From RGIG4140 sp045655105 (GTDB lineage Bacteria > Pseudomonadota > Alphaproteobacteria > CAAHEQ01 > UBA3637): a stretch of 11,299 nt of DNA. Each line of letters starts with the position of its first letter. The first letter of the stretch is position 1. The stretch is taken from the NCBI GenBank assembly GCA_045655105.1, contig JAZOOQ010000039.1, positions 1 through 11,299 on the forward strand, written 5' to 3'. Below the pieces are notes generated by a model. The model worked only from the letters and a program-made list of their open reading frames with translations, ran no database searches and was not told the origin of the DNA. Positions 1-5,727 of the stretch are shown piece by piece. The position numbers and the translations under genes were made by a program.

Positions 1-26
1 GGGTTCGAATCCCCGTGGGGTCGCCA
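1..26 (+). tRNA. 3' end of a tRNA gene (partial, isotype not determined)
   Basis: The window opens inside a tRNA. The T-arm is visible: a stem ending GGG, the seven-base loop TTCGAAT, then CCCCG. It is followed by the 3' acceptor strand TGGGGTC, a G discriminator base and an encoded CCA ending at 26. The anticodon lies upstream of the window, so the isotype cannot be read; G73 fits several (Ser, Asp, Asn, Trp among others). A Rho-independent terminator follows within five bases, so this is the last gene of its transcript. Confidence 0.9.
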
Positions 27-30
27 ATAA

Positions 31-54
31 AAGCCACCGAAAGGTGGTTTTTTT
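31..54 (+). terminator. Rho-independent terminator after the first tRNA
   Basis: The hairpin AAGCCACC–GAAA–GGTGGTTT has a GC core of five pairs (CCACC/GGTGG), a GAAA tetraloop and flanking G·T and A–T pairs. It runs into an uninterrupted T tract. It lies five bases after the tRNA CCA end. Confidence 0.85.
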
Positions 55-338
55 ATACCTAAAATCTGTTTAATGAAGATTTTACAAGAGTTTGTTTATG
101 AAATTGAAATCAAAGCGCTTGCTATTTTAAAGCTTCTTTAAAGTATATGAAGATTATGCTTTAAAAACATGAACAATTTTAATAGAGGAAAGGAACTGAA
201 GATTGTTTTTATACGCAAGCTAAAGTTTTTATGATTTCAATTTAGTATTGTTCAAATTAAAGTTGTGAATTGTATTTTGGTAAGCATATTATTTCTTTAG
301 ATTAAATATATTATTAATATTTTTTTTGAGTTTTTTTA
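55..338. other. Gene-free AT-rich spacer
   Basis: No convincing gene lies here. Short open frames, such as 22 codons from 73 and 21 codons from 169, lack a Shine-Dalgarno sequence and resemble nothing I know. The spacer contains a strongly self-complementary stretch, 101–243, listed separately. Its end holds the likely promoter of the downstream fucosyltransferase gene. Confidence 0.6.
101..243 (+). ncRNA. Candidate structured element (three-way junction)
   Basis: Nested complementary segments are read directly from the sequence. The outer stem pairs 101–112 with 232–243 (12 perfect pairs). It continues after an internal loop as GCTTGC 117–122 with GCAAGC 215–220, then 123–125 with 211–213 across a bulged C214. 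Two arms close the junction: 125/126–133 with 158–166 (TTTTAAAGC/GCTTTAAAA), and 171–180 with 199–208 (ten pairs including two G·T). The second loop, 181–198, is purine-rich. The G·T pairs would become C·A mismatches on the other strand, which favours a plus-strand RNA. No clear promoter or terminator was found for it. It could also be a small inverted-repeat (MITE-like) element or chance pairing in AT-rich DNA. Confidence 0.35.
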
Positions 339-368
339 TTGAACATAATTTATGTTTAAATGTATAAA
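339..368 (+). promoter_or_regulatory. Possible promoter of the fucosyltransferase gene
   Basis: TTGAAC at 339–344 and TATAAA at 363–368 are 18 bases apart. The start codon follows about 55 bases later. Because the region is very AT-rich, this assignment is tentative. Confidence 0.4.
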
Positions 369-422
369 ATAAAAAAGATCTAAATTGCATTAATATTAAT
401 AAGTATTTATAGGTGTTATATT

Positions 423-1680
423 ATGTGTTTGAGTATGAAAAATTTCCTCTTTTTTCTTTTTTCAATATTGAAAGTTAAATTATTATTTATATTTTTATGT
501 TTTTTTGCGACGAGTGGAAATACTGTTTTTGCTGTAGAACTGTATCCTTTAAAAGCGGATGAAGTAGTTGTGTTTTTGGAGGGGGGGCTTGGGAAATAAT
601 ATGTTTCAATATGCAACTGCATATGCATATTCGAAAAGACATAATAAAAAGTTAAAGGTAAAAGGTAGAAGCGATACGATATTTTCATTATTTGACTTAA
701 ATACTGATGAATTAATTTTGGAGAATGTATCAAATTTGAATAATGTTTTTTTTGAGCAAAATCGTCATTTTTTATTTGAAAATGAAATGTATAATTCTAA
801 ATATGATGGTTTAGATGGTTTTTTTCAAAATGAAAGTTATTTTAAAGATTATCGTTCTGATATTTTGAATAAGTTTAAATTTAAGAAAGAATTAACAGGA
901 ATAAATAAGGATTTGGCTAATAAAATTCAAACAGATAATTCTGTTTCTTTACATATTCGTCGTGGAGATTATTTAACAGATGCGAAAAATGATGTTTTGT
1001 CAAATCATTATTATTTAGAGGCAATAAATTATATTGTGAATAAAATTGAAGATCCTCATTTTTATATATTTTCAGATGACATTGAATGGGTTAAGAAGAA
1101 TTTTAAAATAACCCAAAAGCATACTTATATTGATAATAATCAAAATTCAGGATTTTATGATATTCAATTAATGAATTTATGTAAACATCATATTATTGCA
1201 AATTCAACTTTTTCATGGTGGGCTGCTTGGTTGAATGGGAATGATAAAAAGATAGTTATAGCACCTAAAATATGGCTAACTGATAAGAATGCTTTTGAAG
1301 ATACAAAAAATATTATTCCAAGAGAGTGGATGCGTGTCAAAGAAAAAGCAGATATTGCGGTTGTTTTGATGAGTGAGATTGATAAAAAAGATCAAATTGA
1401 AAATTTGAATAAATACTTTTTGCCACATGATAGAAAAAAATATTTTTCAAAAAATGATCTTGATAAAATAAAAGAGATGCAATTTGATTATGTTATTGTA
1501 CTAGAATCGAAAATCTTACTTACAAAGGAAGTGGGTTATGATGTTGTACCATTTGAAAACAATGGAGTTTTATATTTTTCATACAATGGTTCAAATTTTG
1601 TAAAAACAGATTCTTCTTCAAATATGATTTCAATGAAATATCATAAAGATCTTATTTTTTTTAATAGGATGATGAAATAA
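423..1680 (+). CDS. GT11 alpha-1,2-fucosyltransferase with signal sequence, frameshifted at a G7 tract
   Basis: The product would move L-fucose from GDP-fucose to an acceptor sugar by alpha-1,2 linkage. The ATG at 423 has AGGTG seven bases upstream; 435 is an alternative start. This frame encodes a hydrophobic leader ending TVFA (cleavage near residue 37), then VVVFLEGGLGK and TAA at 597–599. The frame one base further on continues GGLGNNMFQY and runs to 1680. Dropping one G from 581–587 gives one protein of 418 residues. GT11 motifs are complete: GGLGN (588 region), HIRRGDY (952–972), SDDIEWV (from 1072) and NSTFSWWAAWL (1201–1233). The GT11 part ends near 1338, and about 113 further residues are not recognised. 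As written, only a 58-residue peptide or internal starts (TTG 568, ATG 601) are possible. The leader is unusual, because GT11 enzymes normally work in the cytoplasm. The family call is firm; expression state is unknown. Confidence 0.85.
581..587 (+). repeat. G7 homopolymer at the frameshift point
   Basis: Seven consecutive G lie over the codons for the conserved GGLGN motif of the fucosyltransferase. Six G would keep the 423 frame open through to 1680; seven G put it into TAA at 597. Such a run is conspicuous in this AT-rich sequence and could slip during replication or transcription. Confidence 0.7.
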
Positions 1681-1706
1681 AAAAAGCGCCGTAATCGACG
1701 CTTTTT
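1681..1706. terminator. Bidirectional terminator between the fucosyltransferase gene and tRNA-Phe
   Basis: AAAAAGCG pairs with CGCTTTTT, followed inward by a C/A mismatch and two further pairs around a TAAT loop. It starts directly after the TAA of the plus-strand gene and lies just beyond the 3' end of the minus-strand tRNA-Phe. The U-tract is longer in the minus direction, so it may mainly serve the tRNA. Confidence 0.75.
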
Positions 1707-1709
1707 AAA

Positions 1710-1785
1710 TGGTGCCTGGGGACGGAATCGAACCGCCGACACAGGGATTTTCAGTCCCTTGCTCTACCAACTGAGCTACCCAGGC
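1710..1785 (-). tRNA. tRNA-Phe (anticodon GAA)
   Basis: The reverse strand gives a complete 76-base cloverleaf. It starts GCCTGGGTAGCTCAG and has anticodon loop CTGAAAA, with GAA at tRNA positions 34–36 (plus-strand 1752–1750). The T loop is TTCGATT, the acceptor end is CCCAGGC, the discriminator is A, and CCA is encoded at 1712–1710. The seven acceptor pairs are perfect. It follows yacG, but a well-matched promoter just upstream suggests independent transcription. Confidence 0.97.
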
Positions 1786-1802
1786 TAACCTGAAGTAAGA
1801 TC

Positions 1803-1831
1803 TTTATACACGACTTTTTTATAAATGTCCA
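1803..1831 (-). promoter_or_regulatory. Promoter of tRNA-Phe
   Basis: On the minus strand, TGGACA (1831–1826) and TATAAA (1808–1803) are 17 bases apart, each one base from consensus. Transcription would start about ten bases before the tRNA 5' end. Confidence 0.6.
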
Positions 1832-1873
1832 GTAATTTTTTTAAAAAAATAAATTTTTTTTCTTTTTTTTGTT

Positions 1874-2059
1874 TTATTCAGCCTCTTCAAACTGCTTTAA
1901 AAGGTCTTCTGGTTCGGGTTTTTCATCTGTATGAACAACATAAGACCCTTTTAACCATCTGCCTAAATCAACATCTGCACATTTTTTTGAGCAAAAGGGG
2001 GCATATCTTGTTTCTGGATTTTTACCACAAATAGGGCATTTTACTTTTGATTCCGTCAT
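1874..2059 (-). CDS. yacG: YacG family zinc-binding DNA gyrase inhibitor
   Basis: This is a 61-residue protein, the usual size for YacG. The zinc-binding cysteines are all present as CPIC near residues 9–12 and CSKKC near 23–27, followed by the family's DLGRWLKGSYVV segment and an acidic tail. In E. coli, YacG binds GyrB and reduces DNA binding by gyrase; the same role is assumed here. The ATG overlaps the TAA of the upstream RNase gene by one base (TAATG). AAGGAGT sits seven bases before the ATG, so it is translationally coupled and the last protein gene of the dksA operon. No hairpin follows it directly, so transcripts may read on into tRNA-Phe. Confidence 0.93.
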   Translation of the reverse strand: MTESKVKCPICGKNPETRYAPFCSKKCADVDLGRWLKGSYVVHTDEKPEPEDLLKQFEEAE

Positions 2060-3012
2060 TAAAAAAACTCCTTTATTTCGAAATAATCTGATTCTATATT
2101 TAAATTTTGTTCTATTTTAGCTAATGATTTAACATCTTTTGAAAGATATTTTTCTATCAAAGGGTGAATGGTTAGTTGAAGTTTGCCGACTTTTGAATTT
2201 TTAACCGCTCTTTCAATAAGATAGGAAACATAAAGAGGATGTTTTTGGCCATTCTTTGAAAGAAAAAGATCATAAACATCGGCGCGCTCACTCTTTCGTT
2301 TTAATTCTAGTAAACGAAGAGAGCTGAATCCATAAATTTTTGTTCTGCTATCATTCTTAAATGCTTTTTTGATTTCTTTTAAAAGAACTTCTTGTTCTTG
2401 TTTTTTCTTTGATCCAATAAAGTCAATTAAAATCATGCCAGACATGTTTTTTAGTTGAACTTGTTTTTGGATTAATGTGGCTGCAATTTTATTAATTTCG
2501 TCAAAAGATGCTTCACTATTGCCTGAATCAACATCAATGCTCCAAAGAGCTTGAGTTTTTTGAATGCTAATTTTGGCTCCATGAGCAAATGAAATTTCTT
2601 CTTCTAAAGCTTGATCAATCAATTGTTCAAGAGAGTTAATTTCTTTAAGATTATATGGGTGTTTTTTTTGAATTTTTTCTAAAAAAGAAACATGATTTAA
2701 AGTATTCTCTTCAATTATTTTAGCAGTTGCTTCTTTATTTCTTCTGGCTTCTTTTTTAATTTTAATGAAAACTTTTTCGCCGATTATAAGTTTTTTATCT
2801 GTTGGAATAAAAGCATTTATTCCTTTTTCTGTTTCAGCAAAATAACCTTTTAGTTTTTGGTGATGTGAAATTATTTTGGCAGTATATTCTTCATCAAAGT
2901 TTAAAGAATTTTCTCTTGAAACAAAAAGTTCAGATATATTTTCTTCTTCATCTAGCAAAGCAATAAACGTTTGATTTTCCATTTGATGGCAAACAAGTGA
3001 TTTTTCAGCCAT
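2059..3012 (-). CDS. Short RNase E/G family endoribonuclease
   Basis: This 317-residue protein matches the catalytic core of RNase E/G, which cleaves single-stranded AU-rich RNA in rRNA and mRNA processing. Residues about 50–100 resemble a reduced S1-type domain (GINAFIP, GEKVFIKI). The two metal-binding aspartates appear in SIDVDSG (D160) and LIDFIG (D197), corresponding to E. coli RNase E D303 and D346. The CPxC zinc-link of the classical enzymes and the long RNase E C-terminal scaffold are both missing. The ATG lies two bases after the maf TAA, with AAGAGGT inside the end of maf, and its stop overlaps yacG. The maf–RNase–yacG order is common in alphaproteobacteria. Whether it is called rne or rng cannot be settled from the sequence. 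Confidence 0.88.
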   Translation of the reverse strand: MAEKSLVCHQMENQTFIALLDEEENISELFVSRENSLNFDEEYTAKIISHHQKLKGYFAETEKGINAFIPTDKKLIIGEKVFIKIKKEARRNKEATAKIIEENTLNHVSFLEKIQKKHPYNLKEINSLEQLIDQALEEEISFAHGAKISIQKTQALWSIDVDSGNSEASFDEINKIAATLIQKQVQLKNMSGMILIDFIGSKKKQEQEVLLKEIKKAFKNDSRTKIYGFSSLRLLELKRKSERADVYDLFLSKNGQKHPLYVSYLIERAVKNSKVGKLQLTIHPLIEKYLSKDVKSLAKIEQNLNIESDYFEIKEFF

Positions 3013-3014
3013 TT

Positions 3015-3602
3015 TTATGAAATACCTCTTAAAATTTGAACGGTTTCATAAACAGGGATGCCAACAATGCTGGAGTAAGATCCAGACATTTGTTTTACAA
3101 AAGCAGATAGAACCCCTTCAATTTGATAACCTGCAACGCCTTTCCATTCATTGGAGGCTAAAATCAATTTAATATCAGTTTCATCTAATTTTTTGATAGT
3201 GACAAAACTGGTATTCACTTTTGCAATAATTTTTCCAGTTGGAGAAATAACGCAAATTCCTGTTAAAACGCGATGCTTTCTCCCAGATAAAAGGTTTAAA
3301 TTTGCTCTAGCTTCTTCTTCTGTATATGCTTTTCGAATGATACGTCTGCCAACTGCTAAAACAGTATCTGCTGCCAAAATAATTTCATTTGGGTATTCTG
3401 TTGCTACTGCTTTTGCTTTTTGAATGGCAATGCGTTTGACATATTGGCTTGGTAATTCATCCTTTAATTGATCTTCATTTATTTGTGGAGAAACAATTTT
3501 ATTAGGAATAAGACGAACACTTTCAAGAAGTGCTCGTCTATTTACGGAAGCCGAGGCTAATATAAAGCCCGATTTTAAATTCCAAAAATTTGAATTATTC
3601 AT
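3015..3602 (-). CDS. maf: Maf-like nucleoside triphosphate pyrophosphatase
   Basis: Maf proteins hydrolyse non-canonical or pyrimidine NTPs (dTTP/UTP in the YhdE type) to NMP and pyrophosphate. The call rests on LASASVNRRALLE near residues 15–27, the AADTVLA motif with catalytic D79, GRKHRVLTG, and the C-terminal GVAGYQIEG and SGSYSSIVGIP segments. The frame is open further upstream, but I chose the ATG at 3602. It overlaps the dksA stop by eight bases (ATGAATAA), gives 195 residues as usual for the family, and starts just before the first conserved motif. TTG 3647 and ATG 3629 would put 9–15 unconserved residues in front. No start has a strong Shine-Dalgarno, consistent with coupling to dksA. 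Confidence 0.93.
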   Translation of the reverse strand: MNNSNFWNLKSGFILASASVNRRALLESVRLIPNKIVSPQINEDQLKDELPSQYVKRIAIQKAKAVATEYPNEIILAADTVLAVGRRIIRKAYTEEEARANLNLLSGRKHRVLTGICVISPTGKIIAKVNTSFVTIKKLDETDIKLILASNEWKGVAGYQIEGVLSAFVKQMSGSYSSIVGIPVYETVQILRGIS

Positions 3603-4014
3603 CTGATTGCATTTTTTCTTTGCGTTCATGACGTTCTTGGGCTTCAATAGATAAAGTTGTTACTGGACGAGCTTCTAAACGACCTAATCCAATTGGTTCG
3701 CCAGTTTCTTCGCAATATCCGTATGTTCCATTTTCAATTCGATCAAGAGCGGCATTAATTTTTTTAATTAGTTTACGCATTCTATCTCTTGTGCGCAATT
3801 CTAAAAATTGATCTGTTTCGCTGCTAGCTCTATCATTTAAATCAGATTCTTGTAAACTTGTTTCTTTTAAATCTTGCAATGTGAATTCAGAGTTTTTAAC
3901 AAGTTCAGAACGCCAGTCAATAAGCTTTTGACGAAAATATTCAAGTTGACGATCATTCATATATTCTTCATCTTGAGTTGGTTTATAATCTGGCGGTAAT
4001 GTTACGATACTCAT
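3595..4014 (-). CDS. dksA: RNA polymerase-binding transcription factor DksA (single-Cys type)
   Basis: DksA enters the RNA polymerase secondary channel and, with ppGpp, tunes rRNA and amino-acid promoters. The 139 residues contain the coiled coil with its two tip aspartates (D58 and D61 in SDLNDRA), the ELRTRDRMRKLIKKI segment, and the globular part YGYCEETGEP…RLEARP…LSIEAQERHE. Of the four cysteines that bind zinc in E. coli DksA only C101 remains; the others are T, S and A. That pattern is typical of alphaproteobacterial DksA. The start at 4014 is well supported by AAAGGAG six bases upstream. It is the first gene of the operon with maf, the RNase and yacG. Confidence 0.95.
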   Translation of the reverse strand: MSIVTLPPDYKPTQDEEYMNDRQLEYFRQKLIDWRSELVKNSEFTLQDLKETSLQESDLNDRASSETDQFLELRTRDRMRKLIKKINAALDRIENGTYGYCEETGEPIGLGRLEARPVTTLSIEAQERHERKEKMQSDE

Positions 4015-4047
4015 AAGCAGCTCCTTTATGTTAAATTAATTTTTTTT

Positions 4048-4076
4048 AACGTAACGTTTTTTTTTTGAAAAGTCAA
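4048..4076 (-). promoter_or_regulatory. Possible promoter of the dksA operon
   Basis: On the minus strand TTGACT (4076–4071) is a good -35. A weak -10, TACGTT (4053–4048), follows at 17 bases, with an A-tract in between. It stands back to back with the promoter of the plus-strand gene. Confidence 0.45.
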
Positions 4077-4089
4077 GCGCTGAATTTTC

Positions 4090-4118
4090 TTGATAAGGTC
4101 TGCAATATCTGGTATAAA
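4090..4118 (+). promoter_or_regulatory. Promoter of the exported Sel1/TPR-like gene
   Basis: TTGATA (4090–4095) and TATAAA (4113–4118) are exactly 17 bases apart, each close to consensus. The expected transcript start near 4125 leaves a short leader before the ATG at 4143 and rules out the in-frame ATG at 4065. Confidence 0.7.
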
Positions 4119-4142
4119 AAGAAAAAAATGATGGAGAGGGAT

Positions 4143-5525
4143 ATGAAACACTTTTTTTCAAAAACATTATTATTGGCTGGTTGTTTTTTTTCTAGTTTAT
4201 GTTTTGCCCAAGAAGATTTTACAGCAAATTGTGAAAAGTTGTTAGAACGACTTGAAACTGGAGAAATCCAAGATTCTTCATATTATGACAAATGTGGATT
4301 TTCAAATGAAGAATTAGCTTGGTCTAAATGGGCAGGGTATGTTTCTGAAAATAAGATGAAACGTGCAATTTATGAACTTTGTGTGCGTTATCCAGAACAC
4401 GAATATCATGATCTTTATTGTGAAAAAGCATTGCTTCTTGGGCATCCTGCTGCATATATCCAAAAAGGAAGGTCCTTGTTAGAGAAAAATGATTTTCAGG
4501 CAGGATATGAATATTTGACGAAGGCATTGGCAACCAATGCGTTAACTCAAAATGAGGAAGCCGAAATTTTGCAAGTTTTGGGTTCTTATTATATGGATAC
4601 GCAAAATCCAAAAGCGTTTTCTTATTTAACAGCAGCAGCTGAAAAAGGATCTGCTGTTGCGCATAATATTTTGGGATATATTTTCTTTTTGAAAAAAGAT
4701 GAAAGACTTGGAAATGAAGAAATAGCATTAGACCACTTTTGGTATGCAATTTTAACGGGTTGTAAATCTGCTGAAGAAAATTATGGGTTAATGCAACTTG
4801 CAAAGCAAGGAAAAATTTCATTTCAAAAAGCTGAAGCTGAAATGCGAAAGAATTTAAAATCTTGTGTGCCAATATCTGAGAAAAAACGTTTAGCTGATAA
4901 TAAGCTTTATAATTGTCGATGTGGATTTTCATTAGAACAAGAAAAACGATATATGGAAAAACCATATCTTTTATTAAAAACTGAAGCAAAAATGGCTGTT
5001 TTAAAAGATGTTAAAACAAATGAGGAGTTTAGTGTAACCGAGCAAAGGAATTTGCCAAATGGTGCAAATGTTTTGGAGGTTAGAAAAACGGCTGTTATCT
5101 TGAAATATCCTGATGATATGCGAGAAATTTTAAATCTTTACAAAAAAGATGATTGCCTTGATTTTTGTAAAATAAATCAGATTTCTTCTAATCTTACGCC
5201 TGAAGAAATGCGTTTAAAAATTGAAGGTGTTAAAGAAACCCTTCAAATTAAACCTTATCATATAACGTATACACCTCAAGAATGCTTGTTTTTAAGTTAC
5301 TATGCTGAAAAATTATTGCCAATAGGGGCAAACTATATTGGAAAAGAAGAATGTAAAAATTTAAAGCCTCAAGAAGATATTATTCTGCAAAATTTGAAAG
5401 TGCCAGAGAAAGAAGTTGAGTTGCCAAAAATGAAAGAAAAAGAACCTCTTCCTGTTGACGTGCTTTCTGATAATGCAAAAAAAAGGTTAATAAAATCAGT
5501 TGGAGATGCTTTAAAGTTTGAATAA
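4143..5525 (+). CDS. Exported Cys-rich Sel1/TPR-like repeat protein
   Basis: The start at 4143 is chosen because a promoter lies at 4090–4118 and GGAG/GAGGG sits six bases upstream. Starting there gives an N-terminal signal peptide (MKHFFSKTLLLAGCFF…LCFA, cleavage near A22) and 460 residues. Residues about 105–225 contain helical Sel1/TPR-like repeats (for example the stretch from AFSYLTAAAEKG to ILGYIFF), which usually mediate protein contacts. The mature part has about a dozen cysteines, some close together (CRC, CLDFC), suggesting disulfides in the periplasm. Residues beyond about 240 are not recognised and end in a charged Lys/Glu/Pro-rich tail. No terminator separates it clearly from the autotransporter gene 202 bases downstream, but that gene has its own promoter. 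Specific function is unknown. Confidence 0.8.
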   Translation: MKHFFSKTLLLAGCFFSSLCFAQEDFTANCEKLLERLETGEIQDSSYYDKCGFSNEELAWSKWAGYVSENKMKRAIYELCVRYPEHEYHDLYCEKALLLGHPAAYIQKGRSLLEKNDFQAGYEYLTKALATNALTQNEEAEILQVLGSYYMDTQNPKAFSYLTAAAEKGSAVAHNILGYIFFLKKDERLGNEEIALDHFWYAILTGCKSAEENYGLMQLAKQGKISFQKAEAEMRKNLKSCVPISEKKRLADNKLYNCRCGFSLEQEKRYMEKPYLLLKTEAKMAVLKDVKTNEEFSVTEQRNLPNGANVLEVRKTAVILKYPDDMREILNLYKKDDCLDFCKINQISSNLTPEEMRLKIEGVKETLQIKPYHITYTPQECLFLSYYAEKLLPIGANYIGKEECKNLKPQEDIILQNLKVPEKEVELPKMKEKEPLPVDVLSDNAKKRLIKSVGDALKFE

Positions 5526-5635
5526 TCAATTTTTGGGATAAATGTTCTTTGAGTATAGAAGTGTATTTATTATAAATTAGATTTATCTTATTTTATTTTA
5601 AATTGCATGTTTTAATTTTAATTAAAAATCAAATA

Positions 5636-5659
5636 AAAACAATTGGTTATAGTTGTTTT
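5636..5659 (+). promoter_or_regulatory. AT-rich hairpin upstream of the autotransporter promoter
   Basis: AAAACAATT (5636–5644) pairs with AGTTGTTTT (5651–5659) around a six-base loop, with one G·T pair. It ends one base before the -35 box. It could be a weak terminator for the upstream gene or a binding site; a perfect 12-base palindrome of A and T also lies at 5616–5627. Confidence 0.3.
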
Positions 5660-5660
5660 A

Positions 5661-5689
5661 TTGCCACTATGTTAATCCTGTGGTATAAT
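5661..5689 (+). promoter_or_regulatory. Promoter of the autotransporter gene
   Basis: TTGCCA (5661–5666) and a perfect TATAAT (5684–5689) are 17 bases apart. Transcription would begin about 30 bases before the start codon at 5728. Confidence 0.7.
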
Positions 5690-5727
5690 AATAAAGTATG
5701 GGGTTGATATTATAAAGGGGCGGGGCT

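Noticed and set aside
73..141. 22-codon open frame after the first tRNA
   Set aside because: No Shine-Dalgarno or recognisable sequence, and it overlaps the self-complementary element.
568..1680. Fucosyltransferase starting at TTG 568 or ATG 601 as the normal gene
   Set aside because: TTG 568 has no ribosome binding site, and ATG 601 loses the GGLGN motif. The G run could act as a Shine-Dalgarno for 601, but the leader frame from 423 fits better with one G removed.
1..1785. Genomic island integrated at a tRNA
   Set aside because: The fucosyltransferase gene lies between two tRNA genes, but I found no direct repeat of either tRNA end and no integrase.
1825..2034. Plus-strand open frame across the start of the yacG region
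   Set aside because: It lies opposite yacG, is low in complexity (Phe/Leu-rich) and has no ribosome binding site.
4324..4989. 221-codon minus-strand open frame inside the Sel1/TPR-like gene
   Set aside because: It is antisense to a well-supported gene with promoter and signal peptide; its composition is typical of AT-rich antisense frames.
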